Assembly (NCBI RefSeq): GCF_023715105.1
Contig: NZ_JAMBNO010000004.1
Location: forward strand, 124,001-188,000
Origin: Hydrogenophaga intermedia
GTDB taxonomy: Bacteria > Pseudomonadota > Gammaproteobacteria > Burkholderiales > Burkholderiaceae_C
Direction of reading: 5' to 3'
Length of the DNA stretch: 64,000 nt
Each line of letters opens with the position of its first letter. The first letter of the stretch is position 1. The notes under the pieces were generated by a model that was not told where the DNA came from, ran no database searches, and worked only from the letters and a program-made list of their open reading frames with translations. Both the position numbers and the translations under genes were made by a program. This document shows, one piece after another, positions 16,701-25,120 of this stretch.

Positions 16701-16860
16701 TCAGGGCTGGAGCTCGGCCTTCACCAGTTCGACGTGAGACGTGCCCCGACAGGGGCTGGTGAAGCTCGCCTTCACGATGGCGCGCACCGACGGCGCGTAC
16801 CAGTAGGTGGGCATGAACTCACCCGCCAGAACGCCCGGCCACCCTTGGAGCGGCCCCGTC
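16701..16860 (-). pseudogene. C-terminal relic of an unidentified (lipoprotein-like) gene
   Basis: The last 50 or so codons before the TGA at 16701-16703 read like a real protein end: PTYWYAPSVRAIVK, then SHVELVKAELQP. This pattern (a TYWYAP turn, a basic strand and an ELV strand near the terminus) is typical of small secreted beta-rich proteins. Upstream of about 16860 the frame loses family-like character, and no plausible start, signal peptide or ribosome site is found. Read as the surviving 3' end of a deleted gene. The limits are approximate. Confidence 0.45.
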
Positions 16861-17124
16861 AGGAGATTGCCCATGTGAGGCGTCACAAAGTGCACGACGA
16901 CCCTCGCAGACCGGCCGCCGTTCCATCGAACGGCCGACCCGCATTGGATGCCTGCACGGCGCTGCTGTCCAGCCGGCGCATAGGCCCGGATGTCGGGGCT
17001 GCCCGGTTCGTTGAGCGTCATCAGGGCACTGCCGAGCACGAGAACAACATTGGCCTGACGCTGCTTCGGCTGACAAACGCACCGCCAGTTGCTGCTGGAG
17101 CTCCCGGGGCCGGCAAACGCCGGC

Positions 17125-17260
17125 AACCCACGCTGCGTGCGCTTGCACATGGGCAACCTGCGCAACAAGATCGAGGCCGACCCGGCGCGGCCACTGTGGT
17201 TGCTCAACGAGATCGGCGTGGGTACCGGTTCTCGCCGCCGCAGGCGCCTTCCAGACGACC
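17125..17260 (+). pseudogene. 3' relic of a KdpE-type response regulator gene, frameshifted
   Basis: Forward translation gives VRLHMGNLRNKIEADPARP, then LLNEIGVG. This matches the winged-helix end of KdpE/OmpR regulators (family pattern: RxYMGxLRxKxExDPxxPxxLxTExGxGYRF). The expected GYRF follows only after a one-base frame change at 17221-17223, where the next frame reads GYRFSPPQ. Upstream of about 17125 no receiver domain or earlier winged-helix sequence is found. So this is a broken fragment of a regulator, not a live gene. No other kdp gene is in the window. The stretch 16861-17124, between the two relics, holds no gene I can support. Confidence 0.6.
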
Positions 17261-17275
17261 TCCGGCGACGCGGTG

Positions 17276-17803
17276 TCAGGGCTCGTCGTCGGGGTTGTCC
17301 CGCGCCAGCGGTGCTGCGCCGTCCAGCAGCGTGTCGGCCTTGGCCTGTATGGCCCCCACCATGTGATCGAGTGCGTGGCGCTCCTGAAGCGACAACCCCT
17401 CCACCAGCGCCTGGTTGATCGCACGGATGCGCGGAAAGAGATCGTCGTGCACACGGTGGCCCGCCTCGCTCAGGTACATCTGCACCTCGCGCCGGTCGTT
17501 GGGTTTCGGGCGGCGCTCGATCAGCCTCTTCTCGGCCAGCAGCGTCAGCGTGCGCGAGGTGCGCGCGCGATCGAGCATGGCGCGCTCGGCCAGCTCGGAC
17601 GACAGCACGCCCTCGTTCTCGGCCAGGAAGGACAGCACGCGCCATTCGCGCCGCGTGAGTCCGTGCAGGCTCTCGCACAGCTGCACCACCTGTCGGCCGG
17701 CGGTGATGTGGATTCGGTAGAGCCGGTAGAGCAGGAACTCGGCCTGCTGCCCGGGATGGAGCAGGGTGTCGCGCGGCGCGCGCGCATCGGTGTCGGCAGG
17801 CAT
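17276..17803 (-). CDS. MarR family transcriptional regulator
   Basis: 175-residue winged-helix dimeric regulator. The recognition region includes LTRREWRVLSFLAENEG (about 48-64), the helix SSELAERAMLDRARTSRTL (about 67-85) and the wing with the conserved basic RPKPNDRREVQMYL (about 97-110). ATG 17803 is used; an upstream ATG at 17842 would extend into the inverted repeat at 17819-17844. It is divergent from the Bug/sulfatase operon with a 108-base gap, so it is the obvious local regulator of that operon and of itself. The ligand is presumably an aromatic or acidic substrate of the operon. Confidence 0.88.
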   Translation of the reverse strand: MPADTDARAPRDTLLHPGQQAEFLLYRLYRIHITAGRQVVQLCESLHGLTRREWRVLSFLAENEGVLSSELAERAMLDRARTSRTLTLLAEKRLIERRPKPNDRREVQMYLSEAGHRVHDDLFPRIRAINQALVEGLSLQERHALDHMVGAIQAKADTLLDGAAPLARDNPDDEP

Positions 17804-17818
17804 CAGGGTTATCCCCCG

Positions 17819-17844
17819 CAATGATTGATTTCTGCAATCCATTG
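17819..17844. promoter_or_regulatory. candidate MarR operator
   Basis: Imperfect inverted repeat CAATGATTG (17819-17827) and CAATCCATTG (17835-17844) around a seven-base spacer, one base unequal in the arms. It is an AT-rich island in GC-rich DNA, between the divergent marR start (17803) and the first Bug gene (17912). This is where a MarR dimer would block both promoters. Confidence 0.5.
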
Positions 17845-17911
17845 TGAATGCCTAGCATGGCCAGCTCCAGCGGGGGAAACACCTCGCCCCTCAACCAGCC
17901 GGAGACACGCC

Positions 17912-18868
17912 ATGGCCCTCACCCGCCGCCTCATCCACGCTGCCCTGCTGGGCGCCTTTGCCCTGGGCGCGCACGCGCAGGACAAGACCCCGCTCAAGAT
18001 CGTGGTGGGCTTTCCGCCCGGCGGCTCGGCCGACACGCTGGCGCGCCTCATCGGCGAGCAACTGCGCGGCCAGTACGACCCGGTGGTGGTGGAGAACAAG
18101 CCCGGTGCAGGCGGTCGCATCGCACTGCAGCAGGTCAAGCGCGCCGCGCCCGACGGGCAGACCGTGATCGTGCTGCCCAGCGGGCCGATGGTGCTGTTCC
18201 CGCACGTCTACAAGAAGCTCGACTACGACGCGGTGACCGACTTCACCCCGATCTCGCTGATCGCCAACTTCCAGTTCGGCGTGGTGGCCGGGCCGGCGAG
18301 CAAGGCGAAGAACGTGGCCGACATGGTGGCCGCGGCAAAGGCACAACCGGGTGTGGCCTCCTACGGTACGCCAGGCCTGGGCACGCTGCCGCACTTCATG
18401 GGTGTGCTGTTCGAGCAGCAGGTCGGCGCAAAGCTCAACCACGTGCCGTTCCAGGGTGGTGGGCCGGCCAACACCGCACTGCTGGGCGGCCACATCGACT
18501 ACAAGTTCGACGTCGTCTCCGAAACCGCCGAGCTGCACCGCGCGGGCAAGGTGCGCATCATCGCCGTCACCGGCGCCACGCGCGACCCGCAGGTGCCCGA
18601 GGTGCCCACACTCAAGGAGAGCGGCGTCGACATGGTGGCCACCGCGTGGTTCGCGATGTACGGCCCCGCACACCTGAACCCCGCCACACGCGATCGCCTG
18701 CAACAGGCCGTGAGCGCAGCGGTGAAATCGCCCGCCTTGAGCGAACGCCTCAAGGGCCTGGGCTATGAACCGGTGGGCTCCACCGCGGCCGAACTGGCCG
18801 CGGCGCAGGCCGCCGACCTCAAGCGCTGGCAGGCCCCGATCAAGGCCACCGGCGTGCAGCTCGACTGA
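17912..18868 (+). CDS. Bug family (TctC-type) solute-binding protein
   Basis: 318-residue periplasmic binding protein of the tripartite tricarboxylate transporter type. The signal peptide covers about 1-22, ending in GAHAQ. The mature part begins with the family opening IVVGFPPGGSADTLARLIG and ENKPGAGGRIA. A central VPFQGGGPA loop and a YGPAHLNPATRDRL stretch follow. The paired loops bind carboxylate or sulfonate oxygens through ordered water. No TctA or TctB permease genes are in the window, so it must use a permease encoded elsewhere or act as a sensor protein. First gene of the operon Bug-Bug-sulfatase-SulP, divergent from MarR. Confidence 0.92.
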   Translation: MALTRRLIHAALLGAFALGAHAQDKTPLKIVVGFPPGGSADTLARLIGEQLRGQYDPVVVENKPGAGGRIALQQVKRAAPDGQTVIVLPSGPMVLFPHVYKKLDYDAVTDFTPISLIANFQFGVVAGPASKAKNVADMVAAAKAQPGVASYGTPGLGTLPHFMGVLFEQQVGAKLNHVPFQGGGPANTALLGGHIDYKFDVVSETAELHRAGKVRIIAVTGATRDPQVPEVPTLKESGVDMVATAWFAMYGPAHLNPATRDRLQQAVSAAVKSPALSERLKGLGYEPVGSTAAELAAAQAADLKRWQAPIKATGVQLD

Positions 18869-18902
18869 ACGCCTCAGTCCCTTCCCCCCTGGAGATCCCG
18901 AC

Positions 18903-19871
18903 ATGACCGCTCGCCGTCGCGCGCTGCTGGGCCTGGCCCTGGCCGCCGCCTTCACCGCCCCCGCCCTGCACGCACAGACCACCTGGCCCACGCAGACCGT
19001 GCGCTTCGTCAACAACTTCCCCGCGGGCGGTCCGTCCGACATCCTGGCGCGCTCGGTCTCGCAGGTGCTGCAGGAGGCCACGAAGCAGAGCTTCGTGGTC
19101 GAGAACAAGCCCGGCGCGGCCGGCAACATTGGCGCGGCCGACGTGGCCAAGGCCGCGGGCGACGGCAACACACTGCTGTTCGGCATCGACACGACCTTCA
19201 CCATCAACCCGCACCTCTACCCCAACCAGGGCTTCAAGGTCTCGGACCTCAAGCCGGTGATCGTGATGGCCTCGTCCGGCATGCTGATCGGCGTGAACCC
19301 GTCCACCGGGATCAAGACGCTGACGCAACTCGTGGAGCAGAGCAAGGGCAAGGCGTTGAACTTCAGCTCGGCCGGCAGCGGCAGCCCGGGCCACCTGGCG
19401 GTGGAGGTGTTCGCCGAGGCCACGAAGAACAAGCTCAACCACGTGCCCTACCGCGGCAACACGCCGGCCGTCACGGCCGTGCTCTCGGGCGAGGTGGATG
19501 GCGGCACGCTGGCCACGCCGGGCATGCTGCCGCACGTCAAGAGCGGCAAGATCACCGCGCTGGCCGTCACCAGCCGGCAGCGCTCGGGCCTGGCGCCGGA
19601 GATCCCCACGGTGGGCGAGCTGGGACTGAAGTCGCTCGAACAAGAGGTGCTCTATGTGGTGATGGCGCCCGCGAGCACGCCCGACGCGCTGGTGCAGCAG
19701 ATGGCCAAGGCCATCGGCGATGCGCTGCAGCGCCCCGATGTGAAGGCGCGCCTGGCCAACCTCGACCTGTTCCACGAAGGCCTCGCTGGTGCCGCCGCGG
19801 CCAAGCGCCTGAGCGGACTCAACACGCGCTACGGCCAGCTGGTGAAGGCCACCGGCATGAAGGTGGAGTAA
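18903..19871 (+). CDS. Bug family (TctC-type) solute-binding protein, second copy
   Basis: 322-residue periplasmic binding protein with a signal peptide (about 1-24, ending LHAQ). Family motifs are FVNNFPAGGPSDILAR, ENKPGAAGNIGA, the central HVPYRGNTPAVTAVL and a C-terminal NTRYGQLVKATGM. It differs greatly from its upstream neighbour, so the pair is not a recent tandem duplication; they may bind different ligands. It starts 34 bases after the first Bug gene and ends ten bases before the sulfatase gene, so it is in the same transcript. As with its neighbour, no membrane subunit genes are nearby. Confidence 0.92.
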   Translation: MTARRRALLGLALAAAFTAPALHAQTTWPTQTVRFVNNFPAGGPSDILARSVSQVLQEATKQSFVVENKPGAAGNIGAADVAKAAGDGNTLLFGIDTTFTINPHLYPNQGFKVSDLKPVIVMASSGMLIGVNPSTGIKTLTQLVEQSKGKALNFSSAGSGSPGHLAVEVFAEATKNKLNHVPYRGNTPAVTAVLSGEVDGGTLATPGMLPHVKSGKITALAVTSRQRSGLAPEIPTVGELGLKSLEQEVLYVVMAPASTPDALVQQMAKAIGDALQRPDVKARLANLDLFHEGLAGAAAAKRLSGLNTRYGQLVKATGMKVE

Positions 19872-19881
19872 GAAGCCCGCC

Positions 19882-21207
19882 ATGACCCGACCAAACATCG
19901 TCTACATCGTCTGCGACGACCTGGGCTACGCCGACCTGGGTTGCTATGGCGGGCGCGAGGCCGGCTTCGGCCGCGTCTCGCCGCACATCGACGCGTTGGC
20001 CGCGGGCGGCCTGAAGTTCACCGAGGGTTACTCGAATTCGCCGGTGTGCTCGCCCACGCGCTTTGCGCTGATGACGATGCGCTACCAGTACCGGCTGCGT
20101 GGCGCAGCAGAGGAGCCCATCAACAGCAAGGCGCGCCACAGCCAGACGCTGGGCCTGCCGCCCGAGCAACCCACGCTGCCTTCGCTGCTGCGCGCATCGG
20201 GCTACCGCACCGCGCTGATCGGCAAATGGCACCTGGGCTACCCACCGGCCTTCGGCCCGCTGCGCTCGGGCTACGAGGAATTCTTCGGACCCATGGCCGG
20301 TGGCGTCGACTACTTCACCCATTGCTCCAGCACGGGCGACCACGACCTCTGGTTCGGCGAGAACGAGCACCCAGAGGTTGGCTACCTCACCGACCTGCTG
20401 AGCCGCCGCGCGGTGGACTATGTGAACCGCATGGCCGAGGGCGCGAAGACAGGCACGCCATTCATGCTGAGCCTGCACTACACCGCGCCGCATTGGCCCT
20501 GGGAAACGCGCGACGACGCGCACGTGGCACCCGAGGTGGCAAAGAACCTGTTCCACCTCGACGGCGGCAACGTCGAGAGCTACCGCCGCATGATCCATCA
20601 CATGGACGAAGGCATCGGCTGGATCATGGAGGCACTGAAAGCGCATGGCCTGAGCGAGAACACCATCGTCGTCTTCACCAGCGACAACGGCGGCGAGCGC
20701 TTCTCGGACAGCTGGCCGCTGGTGGGCGGCAAGATGGACCTCACCGAAGGCGGCATCCGCGTGCCGTGGATCGTGCACTGGCCAGCGCAGGTGCCCGCGG
20801 GCAGCACGACCGCGCAGCACGGCATGAGCATGGACTTCTCGCGCACATTGCTCGACGCGGCCGGCGTCGCACCTGCCGCCTCGCATGCGCCCGACGGCGT
20901 CTCGCTGCTGCCGGTGTGGCGCAACCCGACGGCCCGCTTCCCGCGGCCGATGCACTGGCGCATGAACCACCGCGGGCAGCGCGCGCTGCGCGAGGGCGAG
21001 TGGAAGTACCTGCGCGTGGACGGCCACGACTACCTGTTCAACATCGCACGAGACGCGCGCGAGCGCGCCAACCTGGCCCGACGCCACCCGGAGCACCTCG
21101 AGGCCATGCGCGCGCGCTGGGAGGCCTGGAACGCCACCATGCCGCCCATACCGGAGGACGCCACCGTGAGCCTGGGTTACGGCAGCAAGGATATGCCGCA
21201 GCGATGA
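19882..21207 (+). CDS. cytoplasmic sulfatase (arylsulfatase-like, Cys-type)
   Basis: 441-residue alkaline-phosphatase-fold sulfatase that would release sulfate from an organic sulfate ester. Calcium ligands start with Asp12-Asp13 (VCDDLGYADLG). The active-site signature is CSPTR with Cys56, which must be oxidised to formylglycine. GKWHLG (about 114) and TSDNGGER (about 270) complete the site. The CxPTR variant and the following MTMRYQYR are less usual than CxPSR with LLTGR. There is no signal peptide, so the enzyme acts in the cytoplasm on an imported substrate. No formylglycine-generating enzyme gene is in the window. It sits between two Bug proteins and a sulfate transporter. Confidence 0.9.
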   Translation: MTRPNIVYIVCDDLGYADLGCYGGREAGFGRVSPHIDALAAGGLKFTEGYSNSPVCSPTRFALMTMRYQYRLRGAAEEPINSKARHSQTLGLPPEQPTLPSLLRASGYRTALIGKWHLGYPPAFGPLRSGYEEFFGPMAGGVDYFTHCSSTGDHDLWFGENEHPEVGYLTDLLSRRAVDYVNRMAEGAKTGTPFMLSLHYTAPHWPWETRDDAHVAPEVAKNLFHLDGGNVESYRRMIHHMDEGIGWIMEALKAHGLSENTIVVFTSDNGGERFSDSWPLVGGKMDLTEGGIRVPWIVHWPAQVPAGSTTAQHGMSMDFSRTLLDAAGVAPAASHAPDGVSLLPVWRNPTARFPRPMHWRMNHRGQRALREGEWKYLRVDGHDYLFNIARDARERANLARRHPEHLEAMRARWEAWNATMPPIPEDATVSLGYGSKDMPQR

Positions 21208-21232
21208 GCCGCGCGCTGGTTAGCATCGCGGC

Positions 21233-22882
21233 ATGACCCGCTGGCAACGCCTGTTCCCTTTCCTCCAATGGCCGCGCCCGGACGCGGCCCTGCTGCGTGG
21301 CGAGGCACTCGCTGGCCTCACGGTGGGCCTGATGGTGATTCCGCAGGGCGTGGCCTATGCCGCGCTGGCGGGCATGCCACTGATTGCGGGCATCTACGCG
21401 GCGCTGCTGCCGGCACTCATCGCGGTGCTGTTTTCGGCTTCGCCGCGCCTGGCGGTGGGGCCCACCGCACTGACCTGCCTGCTGGTGAGCGCCTCGCTCA
21501 CGCCGCTGGCCACGCCCGGCAGTGCCGAGTGGGTGCAACTCGCGGTGTGGCTCGCGCTGCTGTCGGGTGCGTTGCAGGTGTTGCTGGGCGCGGTGCGCTT
21601 CGGCTGGCTGCTCAACCTCGTCAACTCACCGGTGCTGATGGCCTTCACGCAGGCCGCGGCGGTGCTCATCCTGGCTTCGCAAGTGCCTGCGCTCACGGGC
21701 TTTCGCAGCTGGCACGCCATCGCCGACGGGGCTGGCTGGCACGCGCCTGGCCTGGGCTTCGGCCTGGCGGCACTGGCCGCGCTGGTGGCTGCGCGCCGCC
21801 TGCGCCCGGGCCTGCCCTCGGTGCTGGCCGTGGTGCTGGCCAGCGCGGCCGTGAGCCGCGCCATCGGTTTCGAAGCCGGTGGCGGCGCCGTCATCGGTGC
21901 GCTGCCGCAGGGCCTGCCCGCGGCCTATGTGCCCGCGTGGCCGGGTTGGGAGCGTTTCAGTGCGCTGCTGTTGCCCACCTTGATGATCACGTTGGTGAGC
22001 TTTCTGGAAACCGCCAGCAGCGCCAAGGTGGACAACGGCCGGCGCGGCGTGCGCTGGGACCAGGACCAGGACCTGATCGGCCAGGGTCTGGCCAAGCTGG
22101 CTGCGGGCTTCACCGGCGCCATGCCCACCAGTTCGTCGTTCTCGCGTTCGGCGCTCAACCTGTACGCGGGTGCGCGCACCGGCTGGGCCACGGTGTTCTC
22201 GGTGGTGGTGGTTCTGATCGCGCTGCTGGTGGCCATGCCGCTGCTGCACCACGTGCCGCTGGCGGTGCTGGCGGCCATCGTGGTGCTGCCCATCTGGGGC
22301 CTGCTGCAGCCGCGCAGCTTCACGCGGCTGTGGCGCCTCTCGCGCGTGGAGGCGGTGATCGCGGCCAGCACCTTCGCGATCACGCTGGTGGCCGCGCCGC
22401 GCCTGTACTGGGGCGTGCTCGCGGGCGTGGTGATGGCACTGAGCCACTTTCTGTACCTGCGCCTGCACCCGCGCATCATCGAGGTCGGCCTGCACCCGGA
22501 TGGCAGCCTGCGCGACCGCCACCTGTGGCAGCTGCCGCCACTGGCACCGAAGCTGTACGCGCTGCGCATGGACGCCGCGCTCGACTTCGCCACCGCCAAC
22601 GGCTTCGAGCGCGCCATCGCCGAGCACCTGCAGGCCCACCCCGACACCGAGGGCGTGATGCTGATCGCGCACCCGATCAACTGGATCGACGCCACCGGCG
22701 CCGAGGCCTTCGGCCGCGTGCGCGAGCAACTCGACGACCGGCGCATCCACCTGCACTTGGTGGGCATCAAGCTGCCGGTGGAGACGGTATTGCGCGACGC
22801 CGGCCATCTTGGTGAAAGTGAGCGATTGCACCTTTACCGCACCGAGGGCGAGGCCTTGCAGGCCTTGGCGGCGCCGGGCTGA
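21233..22882 (+). CDS. SulP family sulfate/anion transporter with STAS domain
   Basis: 549-residue transporter with ten or more membrane helices and a C-terminal STAS domain (about 430-545). The early signature GLTVGLMVIPQGVAYAALAG (about 29-48) and the motif GAMPTSSSFSRSALN (about 299-313) are typical of SulP proteins. In the STAS part, INWIDATGAEAF is the family loop. SulP proteins move sulfate, bicarbonate or dicarboxylates. Placed 25 bases behind a cytoplasmic sulfatase gene, sulfate is the most likely ion, either released sulfate leaving the cell or sulfate entering it. The direction is not decidable from sequence. Confidence 0.9.
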   Translation: MTRWQRLFPFLQWPRPDAALLRGEALAGLTVGLMVIPQGVAYAALAGMPLIAGIYAALLPALIAVLFSASPRLAVGPTALTCLLVSASLTPLATPGSAEWVQLAVWLALLSGALQVLLGAVRFGWLLNLVNSPVLMAFTQAAAVLILASQVPALTGFRSWHAIADGAGWHAPGLGFGLAALAALVAARRLRPGLPSVLAVVLASAAVSRAIGFEAGGGAVIGALPQGLPAAYVPAWPGWERFSALLLPTLMITLVSFLETASSAKVDNGRRGVRWDQDQDLIGQGLAKLAAGFTGAMPTSSSFSRSALNLYAGARTGWATVFSVVVVLIALLVAMPLLHHVPLAVLAAIVVLPIWGLLQPRSFTRLWRLSRVEAVIAASTFAITLVAAPRLYWGVLAGVVMALSHFLYLRLHPRIIEVGLHPDGSLRDRHLWQLPPLAPKLYALRMDAALDFATANGFERAIAEHLQAHPDTEGVMLIAHPINWIDATGAEAFGRVREQLDDRRIHLHLVGIKLPVETVLRDAGHLGESERLHLYRTEGEALQALAAPG

Positions 22883-22898
22883 CCGCTACCCCACCCCC

Positions 22899-22920
22899 GC
22901 ACCGGCCCTGCAGCCGGTGC
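22899..22920 (+). terminator. stem-loop after the SulP gene
   Basis: GCACCGGC (22899-22906), a six-base loop, and GCCGGTGC (22913-22920) form an eight-base perfect GC stem 16 bases after the SulP stop codon. There is no T-run after it, so if it ends transcription it does so imperfectly or with help. It may instead be an mRNA-stabilising 3' hairpin. Confidence 0.45.
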
Positions 22921-23014
22921 CACCCGGGCCGGGATGGCGCGCCAGACGCGGCTTAAGTCACGACCGCGCGGCGGGAATGCCCGCCCGTGGCTTCAGCGGC
23001 GTTCCCCCGTGTCG

Positions 23015-25099
23015 ATGCAAGGTCTACATTTCGCTACCCGCCCGGCCCCGCCGGACGTGCCGGAGCAACGCTTGGATGCGCCGCGAAAACCCGTGATCAC
23101 CCCGCAGGAACGCGCCGAACTGGACGCGCTGGCGGCGCTCGTGCTGGGCGCGCTCATGGCCCACGACGTGACGCCCGACGGGCACGGGGAACTGGTCTAC
23201 ATCAGCGAAGGCTGCATCGATCTGTGGGCCCTGGACGCCCCGACCATCCTGGCCGACGAAGGCGCGATCTGGATGATGGCGCCACGCGAAGAGCGCCGTC
23301 TGCTGCGCCACAGCTTCATCGAGGCCGTGCGCGATGCCGTTCCCTGGGCGCACGAGTGGCGCATTCGCGATGCGCGCGGCCAGACCCGCTGGCTGCGCGG
23401 CATGGGCAAACCACGTGCCCGCCCCGACGGCCGCACCCGCTGGACCGTGTTCGTCAACGACGTCACCGACAGCGTGCGCGCCCGCGCGCTTGACCTCGCC
23501 AGCGACGACCGCTTCCGCCGCATCTTCGACAGCATCCCGAGCATCGCGGTGCAGGCCTACGGGCCCGACATGATCGTGCGCTACTGGAACCGCGGCTCCG
23601 AACAGCTCTACGGCTTCAGTGCCGAGGAGGCCATCGGGCGCAGCATGCTCGAACTGGTGATCCCGCCCGCACTGCGCAGCAGCTTCGACCGCAACTTCCT
23701 GCGCTCGCTCGATGGCCACACCACGCTCAACTCGGGTGTGCAATGGCTGCAGCGCAAGGACGGTCGCACGGTGGAAGTGCAGTGCAACGAGATCATCACC
23801 GAGCACCCCGAACGCGGCTTCGAGATCTACTGCATCGACTTCGACCTGACGCCACGCCGCGAGGCCGAGGACCAGCGCCTCGCGCTGGAGGCGCAATTGC
23901 GCGAATCGCAGAAACTGGAGGCGCTGGGGACGCTGGCTGGCGGCATCGCGCACGACTTCAACAACATCCTGGCCGCCATCCTGGGCAATGCACGGCTGGC
24001 GATGGAGGACGCGCAAGGCCAGCCGCACATCGCCGAAAGCGTGGGCGAGATCCTCAAGGCCGGCTCGCGCGCCAAGGATCTGGTGCAACGCATCCTGGCC
24101 TTCAGCCGGCGCCAGCCGTTGCAGCGACGCCTGGTGAAGCTGCAGACGGTGGTGGACGAATCGGTGCGGCTGCTGCGCGCCACCATCCCCAAGGGGGTGG
24201 AGCTGCGCGTGGAATGCGACCCGCAGACGCCCGCCGTGCTGGCCGACCCGACGCAACTGCAGCAGGTGCTGCTCAACCTGTGCACCAACGCCTGGCAGGC
24301 CATGGCCGACCGCTCGAGCGGACAGCTCGGCATCCGGCTGCAGCCACACCGCGGCCCACCGCCACAAGAGGCGGCCGGCGTGGTGCTCGAGGCTGGCGTG
24401 CGCGAGAACTGGCCCGAGACCAACGTGCGCCTGAGCGTGTCCGACAACGGCGTCGGCATGGACGAAGACACCATCGCGCGCCTGTTCGAGCCCTTCTTCA
24501 CCACCAAGGCGCCGGGCGAAGGCACAGGGCTGGGCCTGGCCGTGGTGCACGGCATCGTGCGTGACCACGAGGCCACGGTGCACGTGCAGAGCCACCGGGG
24601 CGTGGGCACGGTGTTCGACCTGTACTTTCGCGCCGCCACCTCGTTGGGCACCGACGACACGGCGGACGACGGCACCGACGCTGTGGCCGCGCGCGATCGC
24701 CGTGCGGGCGAGTCGCGCATCCTGTATGTCGATGACGACGAACTCATCGCCGACCTGATGCTGCGGCTGCTGCGCCGCGCGGGCTACACGGCGCATGTTT
24801 TCACCAGCCCGGTGGAGGCGTTGCGCGCGGTGCGCGACCAGGGGCTCGCCTACGACCTCGCGATCAGCGACTACTCGATGCCCGGCATGACAGGCATCGA
24901 GCTGGCGCGCGCCTTGCGGGCGCTGCACCCGCGGCGCGAGGTGGCCATGACCACGGGCTACATCAGCGCCGAGCTGCGCCAGCAGGCGCCGGCGGCTGGC
25001 GTGAGCGAGCTCATCTACAAGCCCAACACCGGCGACGAGCTGCTCGATGCGATCGAGCGGTTGGCCAGCCGCGTGCAACACGGTCGATCAGGCGACTGA
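23015..25099 (+). CDS. cytosolic PAS hybrid sensor kinase with C-terminal receiver
   Basis: 694-residue soluble hybrid histidine kinase. Two PAS-type regions (about 45-155 and 165-285) precede a HisKA domain of the HDFNN class with His313 (GGIAHDFNNIL). An ATPase domain (about 400-540, with SDNGVGMDEDT and GEGTGLGLAV) follows, then a receiver (about 566-690) with acidic pocket DDDE (573-576), phosphoacceptor Asp619 (ISDYSMPG) and a lysine in YKPN. No membrane segment is present. The start is ATG 23015; an in-frame ATG at 22934 would add a low-complexity stretch. First member of the sensor-kinase island; its downstream target is not evident. Confidence 0.88.
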   Translation: MQGLHFATRPAPPDVPEQRLDAPRKPVITPQERAELDALAALVLGALMAHDVTPDGHGELVYISEGCIDLWALDAPTILADEGAIWMMAPREERRLLRHSFIEAVRDAVPWAHEWRIRDARGQTRWLRGMGKPRARPDGRTRWTVFVNDVTDSVRARALDLASDDRFRRIFDSIPSIAVQAYGPDMIVRYWNRGSEQLYGFSAEEAIGRSMLELVIPPALRSSFDRNFLRSLDGHTTLNSGVQWLQRKDGRTVEVQCNEIITEHPERGFEIYCIDFDLTPRREAEDQRLALEAQLRESQKLEALGTLAGGIAHDFNNILAAILGNARLAMEDAQGQPHIAESVGEILKAGSRAKDLVQRILAFSRRQPLQRRLVKLQTVVDESVRLLRATIPKGVELRVECDPQTPAVLADPTQLQQVLLNLCTNAWQAMADRSSGQLGIRLQPHRGPPPQEAAGVVLEAGVRENWPETNVRLSVSDNGVGMDEDTIARLFEPFFTTKAPGEGTGLGLAVVHGIVRDHEATVHVQSHRGVGTVFDLYFRAATSLGTDDTADDGTDAVAARDRRAGESRILYVDDDELIADLMLRLLRRAGYTAHVFTSPVEALRAVRDQGLAYDLAISDYSMPGMTGIELARALRALHPRREVAMTTGYISAELRQQAPAAGVSELIYKPNTGDELLDAIERLASRVQHGRSGD

Positions 25100-25120
25100 G
25101 CGCGGCGCGCGCGGGGTTCT

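Noticed and set aside
16701..17894. Single 397-codon minus-strand gene covering the racemase-MarR gap
   Set aside because: It is out of frame with MarR over its right half. Only the last 50 or so codons look protein-like, so a relic was called instead.
17912..19871. Tandem duplication of Bug genes
   Set aside because: The two proteins share only family-level motifs, so the pair reflects separate acquisition or ancient divergence, not a recent duplication.
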